From Lamellibrachia columna (Eukaryota > Annelida > Polychaeta > Sabellida > Siboglinidae), in assembly GCA_963662155.1 (NCBI GenBank), contig OY759270.1, positions 11,545,426 through 11,609,425 of the forward strand: a stretch of 64,000 nt of DNA, in the 5' to 3' direction. This document shows, piece by piece, positions 15,001 through 28,200 of the stretch. Within the stretch, counting starts at the first letter, position 1. Each line of letters begins with the position of its first letter. A program made the translations under genes and the position numbers. Under the pieces are notes generated by a model. It worked only from the letters and a program-made list of their open reading frames with translations, was not told the DNA's origin and searched no databases.

Positions 15001-18000
15001 CACGTTGAAATGTTATCGTGATAAGTAAATTGTCTTTTTAGATTACCAGTAATGGAAATGCTACTGATGCGGCTATAAATCAATTACTGTTTGGTTTGAA
15101 GAAAATCTATAGTCGCATAGTTAAAGCCCCACTACCCCCATCCAGCTGTGTCATGGTTCAGTATTGGGGAATCCTGGGTAGTTTCATGTTATGTAACAGT
15201 GCAAATTTTTTCACAGAATTTTTTGTTTTTGCTGCACTGTCTGTGATGATGCCAGCGTTGGCAGATCCAACCGATTGATACAAAGGCAACAGTTGTGGGT
15301 TAGGCTATTGATTTTTAAATTAATTTGTTTCATTCACTAAACTTGTGTGAATAGGCTTGGTAACTGTACTGAGATGCTGACTCAACTGGTTTAGCGTTCG
15401 TGTTATGATTAGGAAAATGGAGATTCAGTCAATTTTATCATCATCTGTCCATTAATTTTTTAGTGTTTAATCTAATTTTATATGGCGGCTTGAAGATGTG
15501 TAATAATAATTAAATTAATAAAATTTATTTCATATGGGATTTCATATGAAAGGCCTTAAAACACTGACAATAACGACAAGTACAGCCAAATGCATCACAT
15601 ATGCACAGTACAAGCATGCGTGTTGTATTGCTGACATGACTCTGTTGCTTTTGATGGGACAGCCACAGCGGCCACTGACTGCCTGTTCACATGTGCCACA
15701 TGGCTTGATAAATGAGGCAGCCTGATAGTGACTGTACACAAAGCCACTCTGGTATTACTGGTGGCAGGCGGCCAGTCAAGTGCAACCAACCAGAGCAGAC
15801 TGACTATACCCACACAGTTGCCAAGCATAAATAAATAAATATGTGCACACAATGCTCAATTTTCCACTGGCGACTTCAGCAGACTGTTCTGCAGCAGCAA
15901 ATCTGTGGCTGCATGTTTTCAGCTAGACATACTGTGTGTGCGAGTGCTTGCTTGCGTGTGTGTAAGCAAGCAGCTTTCCCACAGCAGCTGGTGCTCCCTG
16001 CTGCTGATATCCTGTACTGACCTATGCAGGCACACTGGCTCAGTCAGGGCTGAACCGTGCTAGCTCTCTACTCTAGTTACAATCCCTCCCCTGATTATAC
16101 TCTTGCTTGTCAGGTGTGTGTGAGTAGGAGTTTGGCCTCTGCTACAGCGTGGCAATTTTGTTGCTGTTTATGGTACAGTAATGCTGGTCATTGTACAGGG
16201 TGGACTGTTGTAAGTGGCAGTGTATGGCATACATAGTCAGTAAAAAGGTATAGCTGCCTGGACTATTAGTGCTATCAATGGTGCTGCTGGCTGGGCAGGC
16301 TATATTTAGATATGCAGTTGGAGCTAGTTAGCTTCAGTGTGTGGCCAAGTGGCTGTGTTTAAACAGGGCTGGCTATGTGCATGTGATAGGGCATGCTGTT
16401 CCAGGCAGGATAGAAGTAATGGGTCTAGAGAAGATGTGACTTGGCCTGAAGTATTGTGTTACTGTATCCTGCCTTCCTGACTGTGGTGACTTCAGTGGAC
16501 AGCATGCAGACTGACTGCCCATGACTGGTGGCTGGAGGTATTGTGTTTGGGGCTGACCTTCTCATTGTGTGACAGAGCTGGTGGGCCAGCTCTGGCTGGC
16601 CAGCCTTTGTGTGAACAGGCAACAAAGGCTGGCATCAGACACCCTGTGTCATTTGGTCAACTCTCTCTTGTGTCTTGTGATGGTAGTTGTCTGGATGAAA
16701 TGGTGGTGGTTTGGTGTCTTAGTCTACATATCTGAAACATAGGTTGTTATTTGCATATTAATGAGCTGTTTGGACTACTTCTGCAGTGGTCTCTAAATAG
16801 GAGTGCACATGGTTCCTGTGTCACAGGCATTCAGCATTCAGTTACAGCAGTTATGTAATTATGTCTTATATAGTTACACTGATAAGCACTTATACTTTTT
16901 GAGACTGCCTAACCTTTTGTTTTAATGCACCTGAGTAGGTTTCCAATGATTTAGGCACGATATAAGTTATTTATTACTATTATATTATACTAGCAAAAAT
17001 GCCTGTCCCCAGGACAGAATATACGCACCAAGCACCTAGTTGTTGTTATGTACATTACAGTGTACAGTTGTGTACATTACAGTGTACAGTTGTGTACATT
17101 ACAGTGTACAGTTGCTATGCGTGTTTTCAACTATAATTAATATAAACCACCCAGATGGCGCTACATACTCTCAAACGGTTTACGTACTGAAGTATTCACC
17201 ACTCGCACATGGTTTCTGCGATTGTTGGAAGTTAACATTTAGATGTATCATTATTTTGTTTTGTTGTAAAATGTCAGTGAAGTTGCTGTGATAGAATTTT
17301 ATCAAATGTCAATGTTGTTGTTGTAATAGGATTTTTTTTGGCAGAATGTATAATTTTAATGTGTATATATATATATATATGGAATAAATTACATCAACAA
17401 TTGTTTGTGTTTTCCACTGAACGTTATTGTTTTCTGAATCTTTTAACATGTTATGTTATTCATAGTATATAGTTGTTTGATTAAAACAATGTTGTTTATG
17501 TAAAATGCACCCCCCCACTAAGTAACTATTAAGTTGACAAATACAATATTTCAAGCAAGTAGCTTTGCTAAAAAAAACATGAACTATTATATATTTATTC
17601 TTCAGAATAGATTCTTTTCCTGTTTTACTAGAAAACCAGCTGGCATGGTTGGTCTTGTAGAAACATGTAATTAGAGTTGCAGGTGATGGTAGTTCTTGGA
17701 ATATTGTGTGAAAAGATTGTCTTTAAATATTCCTTGTTTGTCGTATAGTAGGACACTATAAATCTTTGCCTTTCTAAATATTCTTGTTTGTCATGTTGCA
17801 GGACGCTACAAACCCAGGCAGTATTGAAGATGCCAACTCGGAGAAGAGCAACAGCAGTATAGCGACCAGCTCCCGGGCCACGCCTACCCCCACAACCCCA
17901 GGGCCACAGCACCCTGGCCTCTCAGCACTTCGACACATACCCTCGCCCGTTGGTTCAACAGGGTCACGTTCAAATACCCCAGCCTCTGTAACTGGTAAGT

Positions 18001-21000
18001 AACCTTGACAACGTCAACATGTTAATTGTTATTTTTTATGGTTGTTTGTCGTTTTAGTGTTTGACATGTTGACAAAGTTTAAAATGACTACAAACTAATT
18101 TTATTTTGAGAAACCCTATTAAAACTGGTATGTGTAACTGTTAAAGAAGCATGTTACCGTTGTTTAGGTGAAAGAAAATTGTGCAATAACGTTGAATGAC
18201 AATAAAACTGGCAGGTGATTTTTGACACAATCCCTTTAACTGTCAACCACAACAGTGCTACAGGTAGTTACTCTTTGCAAATGGGAAATCCCCCAACATC
18301 ATGTTCTAATGTTCTCTTTCTCATCATGTGTCTTATAAAAAATTCTGCATATCTATTCCTGAATGAATCTGCACATGATTTTCTGTTACTGTTTGGCTGT
18401 TCTGAGAATTTCTTCATTAGTTTATTAACCGTGATGCTTGATCTTTGAAGTAAATGTCCTGGAATATAAGAATGATAATGAATCATGAGTCAGTTGAGCA
18501 GCCACTTTAACATGGTAGTAATTGTTTGCAGGTAACCAGACAGGAAGCCCCATGCCTCAGCGGACACCTTCCAGTCAACTAGATCCGCAGTCTAGAATAC
18601 AGTCGCCCATGTCGAATCAAGGTAAGTCTCGTACTAATAAAAATGTGTTGTTGTCATTTGAAAACGTTGCTTGTTTTTGTGCTGGTTTATTATATAGCAG
18701 CAATGATAATCATTTGATGTGTTACGTACCATAGTAATAGCAGTTTAGCACTTGGCTGACAACGATGAACCATAATGTCTTATCTAGGGTAAAGTTGAAG
18801 TGTATATTGCTGCCAATTGCTAAATCATGGCTTCAGGCAAGTAGTGGCGCACCCTAGTGGGCCAGTTGTGAAGCATCTCAGTATGCAGTGGAGGCATGCT
18901 AATGGGTGTTTTGTTATGCTGTCTGTTTTCTGGTTTAGCTGTTGTGGATCTTGGTTGTCTGAATAACAGAACTCTAGGAAAAATTACACCCATTTTTAAG
19001 GACTGCCTTTGTTATATGTGATGCTGCACGAGAGAATTTGGCTTCAGTAGGAAAATCACAAACTGAGACATCAGCATTTTCCGTAACTTCAGAGTGTAAT
19101 TTCAAATAGACGTAGAAATCAAAACCATTTCGGTAACTTCATTGACTTTGACCTTAATATTAAACCAGTTAAATGAGTGCTTCAGTGTTTCAGTTATGTT
19201 TTGTTGACACAAGTTAATGACAACATATAGAGTCTTATGTATAAGTATAAAATCATTGTTGAAATTCAGCATTTAAAAAGTGTTTAGTTTTTCACATTTC
19301 TAGGAGTGCATATGTTTTGTAGGATACCCCCAGCAGCAGATGATGCCCCCACCTATGGGGTGCACGTCGACAGGACAGATGGGCTACTCAGGGGCTGGAA
19401 ACAAGATGCCACCCCATTCAAATATGATGAGTGGTAATATGAACCCCCAGATGCCCCAGTATGGCATGTACCCCAACCAGGCTCAAGGTAGTTACAAACT
19501 TACAATATGTTATATCACATAGCACCCCATCCAAATAATTGTTCTGGGGTGCTGTACGATGGTGTATATGTTATAAATAAAACCATATAATTATTAAAAT
19601 ACAGTAAAATATCTTGTTGGTGTAAATAATGAAAATTAATAAACAAAGCTATAAAAAGAGATATTATGATAATAAATAAAGTAATTAACCATTTCAGTGT
19701 GACAGGCCAAATTTCCAGCCGCATGGAGTGATGCTATAATCTTCGAAATTGGCTATGTTCACCTTTAAATCACTTTTACTCATAATTATCCAATACATGG
19801 AGCCACTTGTTATATACGGTTGTCATGGCAAATTAATTAATTAACTATTTTCGTGGTTTTTAATGATGATGGATTATCAAAATCTTCGATGGCCGCAATG
19901 GCGGACAGTGTTACTTCAAATGACGATTTCCCGCCATATGTTTTGGACAGATTATTTGATAGTTTTAGCGATGAATCTTTGTCGGATGTTGATAATCGAA
20001 ACAGTGATGATGTTGGCAAACTTAGCGACAGAGTCGGAGGCAAAATGCACACTGACAGCGGGATTATTTTCGATCGCTGCTAATGGACATTAGTGGTGAT
20101 GAAAGTGACTGTAAACCCTGTCAGAGGATGAGCTGCATTAATTAAAAAAAAAAAAATTTTTTGTCATTGATGCCTTCCTCTGATTGCCTTGAGTCAATGT
20201 GCAAAGTTTGAATGGAATTGGTCCAGTAGCAATGTTTGTTGTGCAAGCAAATATGCCAATAAACACTTCTGTCATATAATATTATGTATAAAATGCAGAT
20301 AAATAACTTGTTTTTCACTTTCTTATACTCCACAAAATGTATATACAAAATATAGCTCATTTTACCCGCTTATTTTCATACTTTCAGAATATATATAAAA
20401 GTCCTATTCATAAAATGCATTTTTATTGCTGAAATAATTAAGATCACAATGGTTAAACATACTATATAATCCTGAAGTACTTTTTAAAAAGGTGTGTATT
20501 CACAGCGACCTTGAACTGCCCAATACACATGCGTGTTACCTCTGCGTATTGTGAAAAGTAATTAGATCTTTAAATAATTTTGGTCAAAGATTTTTCCCCG
20601 CATTTTTGGGTGGGCACTGAAAATATATTCTACGCTACAAATGTCATTGAAGTGACCATCCTGGCTTGTCTCATCAATGTTTGGATGTTCTCCTTTGATC
20701 TTTTCATGCATAATTCATCACATGTGTGCTTTATGTTATCACTACCAGGTTTTTTCAATGAGCTATAAATGTTAAACGTTCCATATTTTTGGCATGTACG
20801 TGAGGCATACAAATGCACTTGTCTGGATGGTTAATAAGGTAATGGATGAAGTAAGGGGCGGTCTTATAATACCACATGATTGGTTGTTATTAATTGAATA
20901 GTGAGCAGTCTGATTGATTGATGAAACTACAGAATGCAGCGCCTCCCAGACAATGGCTTAATGGTCTGTAATTAGGTCGCGTTGGATTTCGTTGTAAATG

Positions 21001-24000
21001 TCAGTCAGTGCCAGGTCAGGCCGGCACAGCTGTGGTTCATAATGTTAACGTAAGTGTATGTGTTGGGAGAGAGAGTTCATTGACGGCTCTCTAGTTATGT
21101 GTTGTCGGCACTTTTTGTCTGCCATCTCTTGAACTGATTGTAAGATAAGCTGTTTAGTAAATTAGGTGGTATGCAGGAACATACCTCCGCTGTCTCCATC
21201 TCCGAATACTTGGCACATTTACAAAGGAGCCAGCTCTGTTTACAAATAGACTCTGGTGCTGTTTTTTTGTGGCTGATTTATCTGTTTTCACTTTGGCTGC
21301 TGTTTTTTTTTCTGCTGGTGAATATGATTGTAATACAATCCTTACGAATGTTTTCAGAAGGCAGACGCTATCAGTCATTTAGCACACAGAAATTTTAAAT
21401 GTAACCATTGCATTTGGTTAATTAAATTACGAGATTCTCATTGGAAGACGGAGATTTCGGATCTGGCATTTCTCCTGTGATGGCTGTATGTCGGGGTGGA
21501 TTCACAAGTTGTGTTACGTATTGGTGTTGTGCTACAGTCCTCATGTTCTTTTGTAATTTCAGGCATTTCTGAAATGGAAAAAATATTTTTTTGCATTTAA
21601 GTTTTGTGTTTAATTTTTTTCTCTGAATGAATCAAAAAAGGTACTTTGCTGCTACAGTTGTCTACATGTCCAATGAAAATATTCTTCCATTAAAAATTGT
21701 ATTCAGTTAATATCCGAAAGCATTGTTGGAAGCACAAAGTTAGAACAAATGAAGTGCAAGTTTTAGAAATAACAGAAGTGAGTGCTGAATACCAAATATC
21801 TACAGGTATAAGTGACGCATGTTTCTTGTTCACAGGGGGGTACAATAGAGCCGCTGGCACGGGAATGCCAGGTTACGCAGGTGGGCCGCAGAATGCCCCA
21901 TACCCAAATCAGATGATGGGTAACAATCACATGCCGTATGGAGGAGGTGGTGGCCCGAACATGCAGATGAACCGTGGAGCCCCAAACCAAAATTATCATG
22001 CCCAGTACACGCCACAGCAGCAGACAGGACAGCACGCAGGGGCGTACAGCGGAATGGGTACCCCAGTTCCGCCCATGCATGCGCCAGCCAATCTTCCAGA
22101 CATGAATACCAACGATGATAGCATGGGAGGCATGTCCGCCGCTCGGCAACAGGGGGTGATGCCGTTGAACACACCGAAAGGTGCTCTCGCTGCAGCCCAA
22201 GCCGCGATGGCAGCAGCGGCCAATCAACTTGGAGGTAGCGGTGGGAACACGCCACGACCGGGAAAGCCGATGTACGAGCAATTCCCGCATTCGGTGAATC
22301 AGGCAGGGTATAACCAGATGCCCTCTGACTCCCGGTTGCCGTCCACCGTAGATGGGATGCCAGCCAGCTCGAACCCGGCTGTCGGGATGAGCGGGCCCAT
22401 GGGTGGGGGCAGTGGGCAGCACCTGATGGTCAACAGCGAGATGACCAACACCCATGGAATGTCGGGCGGTCACATGGTAGCAGCGAACAGTCATGTGATG
22501 GGAGCGAAGGGTATGAACAGTATCGAGATGAATAGCATGCCGCCGCAAGCGATGGTGACAACGAGCACTGCACTGCCACCAGGTGGACCGCTGGGAGGTA
22601 ACACTTCGTTGACGTCATCTGCAATGAATGCCATGGGTCCGCCCGCCACTGTCCCCATGTCGAGTCATTTCGGTGGTAATGAAGCGCAACCTGGTGTTAT
22701 GCCTGAGAATCGGCCATCAGGGATGATGACACAAAACGGTATGCCGCGGTCGGACGTCGATGTCTCCATGGCCAACTCCAGCAGTGGTAAGTGCGACTGA
22801 TTTGTTTCGTCATTTTACTCCTAAATGGATCATGTGATGGTCACATTATTACTCTTGTGATAAGTAATTTGATCAGTTTTTGATTGTCTGGCCACAGTTT
22901 TGAAATTTTCGCCCTGCATGTGAAAGATGTTATTGTCAAGCCAGTCAGTATTCCGCAGTATCCTTTCATGAAAGACAATGCTCATTGACTGACATTGTAG
23001 GCCAATGTCGGTACCCCAGTTTCTAAGGGTCACTGGCAGTGGGGTTGGAAGAACCTTGTTCAGTCCTGTAGTTAACTGTTGTAATCTAGGGATCCAGTTT
23101 TAATGAAAGTGGTATGGGAACAGGGTAATCACCAACTGATAGGGCTCTTTCTTAAAATTCTTCAAACCAGTTAGTTGCAGCATTAACAGTTTGGTGAACT
23201 TTCATTCATAAGCATTCTTTTCAATAAAGTTGGGTTTAGTGTGCTGTAGCTTTACATATTTTTAGTTAGATGGTTCAAAGATACAAACCATGTTGTATCT
23301 TACAAACTGTATTTATTTTAACATCTGGACTACCCAAAAGTCTTTAATGAACCACAATCGTTAAGTAAAATTTGACTGTTATAAATATTGGCATTATCAT
23401 TCAGTATGCTATGTAAACATGATATTCGAGTTGAATATTCAAAGTAAATAGATAGCAGTAAAATTATAGTTCATTAAAACATTTGGTTGACCAGCATGTT
23501 AGAACAGATATAGTTATGTAACATGACGGTAAACAGTAAAAACTATATGACTTTGTATATTTAATGCCACCAGAAGAAATAGTAGTTTGGCTTGTTTGTT
23601 GTGCTAGACATTACTGTCACTGACTGTGTCACTTCGTCACTGTCACTGACTGTGTCACTTCGAGCAGCGCAGCATGTGTTAGATGTGAAAGTGTTGAGTG
23701 ATTATTGGAAGTGTGAAAAGTGTAACTCAGTAACCTATAGTAGCATGTTATTCAGCTTTGCAGTGATGTGCTAAATGCAAAGGAAGTTGACATTTGTCAA
23801 TGCTAAGATAAGCCATAAATAGTCCCGCTGGGTTGCAAGTCAGATTAGATGATAGTGACACGATCGTTACCTGGAAACTGGCATGGCATACTAATTATAT
23901 TAATGTATTTGGTCTAATTTTCTACAATTCTATCGAGATTTGTACGTATGAATTCAGATAAATTTTTGAAATATCAGCTGATTTTTGCACACATTCAACA

Positions 24001-25151
24001 GCTGTAAATTATTTTATTGATATAGCTTGTGAAATACAGAACTGCGGCAGTACTGCAGTGTTCTTTTATGAGTGTTTTATTAGACAGTTTTTATATAAAT
24101 ATTTTGTATTGAAATTAGTCCTAATTCAATTTATGTGCATGGCACAGCCGGAGATTGTGAACCGTGTGCAGATTAGCAGGCCAGTGACACATTTATGTCA
24201 AATGAAAATACTGTTAGGCTTTAGTGGATGCAGTTCATCAGGTGTTAAGCATAAAAAAGAATAGTACAAAATGAACAAAACAATAAGAAATGTAGTTGTT
24301 TCTCAACTGAAGTGGGGAAATTATGTTAAGTTATTTATTATTAAATCAAGAGAAAGTCTATGAAACTCCTACAATATGATTACATACATAGAAAGTACAA
24401 CTCACTTTTGGTGCCTTGGTGCTTCTCCCAGGAACTCGAGAGAGAATTTCCTGGAATTGTAGTAGGCTGTATCTGAGAGCTCGTCTGTTAGACACGAAGA
24501 GCAGTTTAATTGAATGTGAGTGTTTATTATATTGGTGAAAGGCTGTGCTGCCCAGGATGCTAATTTCTACCATTTGACATGTGTAGAGCTTGATTATTTA
24601 TCAGTGTTTCAAGCAGTCCTCCACGGGGAGAAAAATCTTGTCCTTTTAGATACCTGGATGTGTTATTGACACAGGTTCTTTCAGGACCTGGATCTGTGAA
24701 AAGCATGTTGTTTTGTGTGGGAAAATTAAATGCCTTGAAAGCATGTAAATTTGCTAGATAGCCGGGATATAAGAGTTGTAGCAGGAGTAATAGGAATAAT
24801 AAACTAACAGATCATAGCCTGGATATAAACTTTCAAAGTTCGTGGTGGAAAAAGCATGAAAATCAGGGCTGGCTAATGTCACCATACGCTATAAGGCATG
24901 GAACAGTTGCATATGATATCACAAAGATATCACAAAGATAACTCAAATTGTACATGACCTGGAAATGACCAGCACCGAACATTTTTGGTGTGTTATTTAT
25001 TTTTGATCATCTTTTAACATTTGCTTACTTTTCTCTTACATTTGTTTTTGGGTAAAAAGCTGGAAGTACTTGCATTAGGAGTAACGTCAGTATAACAGTG
25101 GTTGGCTGTAGAAGTTTGTTGATGATGATGCCGGATTAGTAAAAGGATTGT

Positions 25152-25200
<49 letters not shown>

Positions 25201-28200
25201 GTGCATGAGAAAAGTCAGCGAAGATCTATAGTTCCCCAGCATACCAATCAAACTGTTTACAACTGGAATTGCTAATCAATTAGAAACTGCTTAACCATTT
25301 TATTTTGGGCGCTGCCAAGATTGGGTCTGCCAAGGATTTTAGCGCAATTGTGTTTTACAAGAAAAAAAATTTCAGTAGGAATAAAAATAACAGGAAATAC
25401 TTTTGTTGTAATTAATGAGTGAGTAAGTGAGTGATAGAGAAGAAACTAATTTATAAACCAGATAAAACATAGAAAGATAAAATGTCAACAATATTCCACC
25501 AGGAACAGGTGCGTCTTTAAAGGTTTCATGAATGTTGACTGTGTCCTGCTGCACTTGACGACAATTTGTAATATGTTCCACTTCTGTGATCTGTGTCTAG
25601 GTGACACGTCAACGACAGTGACACAAAGCCTGTCATCACCCATAATGAACACGACGACAGAGAGCAAGCCCGCTGCGGACGTTGTGACAACGATGGCAGC
25701 ACCTTGCTCTACAGTTCAGTCCTCACCACACCTCGCTGAGGTACTGCAGCAAGACTCAAAACCTGACCAAGTACAACAGCAGCAGATGCAGCAGCAGCAG
25801 CAGCAGATGCAGCAGCAGCAGCAGATGCAGCAGCAGATGCAGCAGCAGCAGCAGATGCAGCAGCAGCAGATGCAGCAGCAGATGCAGCAACAGCAGCAGA
25901 ATTGCATTGCTAGTGGATCGGAGGATTCAAATGAAAAACCCAGCAGAAGTCGACTGGTAAGTGCTGGTTGATTTCCTATGTCCTGTTTTATTACTTAATG
26001 ACTTACCTTCGTGCTCAGGTGTGGCACAAGCCTCGCACAAGATCTCACCAGTTCCCCCTGGTCTGTGCCGCTGTGTAGCCCAGCACCCTTTTATTCTCCT
26101 TCCATGGTCTCCCTCTTTTATGCCTCTGGTTTATGTTTTAGTTCTTAGATCTGCTCTAGTACAGAGTGTGCACTTTCTTTGTGGAGGGGGGGTGGCTCAT
26201 CATAGATTAGGTTGCATGCATAATTCACACCTTTCATAGACACGTGCAGTCTTTGTCAAATCGTGAGTAATGAGGAAATTAATAAAAAAATACAGAAAAG
26301 AAAGTCATAAAAGGTGTCCTCATTCACAGCTGGTAGGTATACATACATACATACATACATACATACATACATACATACATACATACATACATACATACAT
26401 ACATACATACATACATGCACGCAGGTGCACGGAAATTCTTTAGTCAAAGTAGGCAAATTTAAACAGATGGATCTATGAGAATCTTGAATCATTTTGTCAT
26501 TGATAAACCATCATCTGGTGTTGACAACGACGAATCTTGTGCTGATGATGATGGGGCATGTTGCAGGAGAACCTCTCTCACCCCACCACCCCCGTTGCTC
26601 CATCACCGAGTCTGCTGTCACTGCATGATGACTTTGAGAATGTCAGCAGTCCCAGCTGGCCTGGCACTCCTGTAAGTTTACATCCTATAAACCTAATACC
26701 CTTGGCAAAAGCCGACGATTTCTTTCTGGTTAATTTTTTAAGCATGAGTTAAATGACGTACATCTTGAATAAACTAAAAATTGCTGTGCACTGTACAAAG
26801 ATTAAAGCTGACCTTTTAAGAATGTCTGCAACCCTTCTTTGCATGTCAACGTTTACGTAAAATACTAGTTCACATAATGTTTACAATTGGGGTTTTGGGG
26901 CATCCCTGGTATATATATATATATCGGGCACAGTAGCTTAGCGTTTAGAGCACCAGACTGTCAATCGAGAGGACCATTGTTCTAGTGCACCTATTGCCGT
27001 TTCACAATTTGGGCAATTTCGGTCACCCCACAGGGAGTAAAAGCTGTTGGTTCCTTGTACCTGTTGTCTACCAGGGGAAGTAAAACATCCGACATAAGGA
27101 AATGGAAAACCTGTTGTGTACTCACAGAGGCAACGGTCTCAATCTATAAAAACCCATATGGGGGCTGCATTAGTTGTTGACAAAAACTTGCACTTTATAA
27201 ACGTGCTGTTCATTGGCTTTCAGCAGAAGCCATGCCAGAACGAGGTCCTGAATAAGATCTGTGACTTTGGCGATGAGCCGGACAGACGTCTCTTCCTCGA
27301 GCGTCTGTTTGGATTCCTGGAGGAACGTAATGCACCGATCACGGCAGTGCCAACCATCAGCAAGACGCAGATAGATCTCTACCGGCTATATTTCCTGGTG
27401 AAGGAACGCAGCGGCATGGTTGAGGTATGCTTTCTTACTGCTTCTGGTTGTGAACTTATTATCTTCGCTAGCCATGAGTGGTTGTAGTATTACTGGCAGA
27501 TCGCCCTGTTAAAACGTGGATTTGTCAGTTTGTCCCACGCTAAGTACGGATGTATGCTGAATCATTTGTACTTCATTCAATTTCCTGTCTTGGTCGACGA
27601 GTTTCTGGGATATATCCATGCCCAAGCTTCAAAGTGCCTTCCCAAGAAATCCCCATCGTTACCCGTCCGACCAGCGACGACAGGTCCACTATCAATTAAA
27701 GTTAAATTAAAGTATGCAACCCCCGTAAATTTGAGTGAGCAATATTATTGGTTAACACAGCAACTGACAAATCTGAGTTTCAACAGGTCTATCTGCCAGG
27801 GGCACTGATGTAGTCAGAGACCCCTGGTGATGAGGGTGGTCTCACTTAGGCCCATCTGCTCGCATGGAGCATGGGCCATCAACAAAAGTTTTCTACCATG
27901 TCCTCTTTTGTGCCGCCTTCGTCAGTTCGTTCCAGGTGTGACACATGTTCTTAATCTCCCCTTCTACGTCTTGCTGTCAGGTGTTTCTGGGCCATCGACT
28001 TTTTCTTTTCCCTTGAGGGTTCTGTGTGAGTGATTGTCTGGTGATACTGGATGGGAGTTTTCTTAATGTTTGACCAGTCCGTCTTCGTTTTCTTATCTTT
28101 ATTTCCTTCTCCACTTGGTCAGTAGACATTGACGAAGAAATACAAGTATGAAATGGTTGAGGTTGAATTAGGTGCTTCTTTACGTTGTTGTTTAGTCAAC

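Larger units (their letters stand above)
6832..17801. other. Large ARID1 intron (about 11 kb)
   Basis: No exon with family similarity was found. It contains a purine-rich tract (7015-7130), a diverged direct-repeat pair (8120-8340 and 9222-9440), a short tandem duplication (8626-8668), a tRNA-SINE relic (11395-11556) and a 22-bp x 3 repeat (17049-17114). The flanking exons are both phase 0, so no exon is demanded. Confidence 0.65.

Noticed and set aside
21763..22548. 261-codon minus-strand frame
   Set aside because: It is a shadow of the GC-rich ARID1 exon 21836-22786, whose frame, splice sites and family composition are on the plus strand.
26256..26492. Cys/Met/Tyr/Val repeat protein on the minus strand
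   Set aside because: Translation of the ACAT microsatellite.
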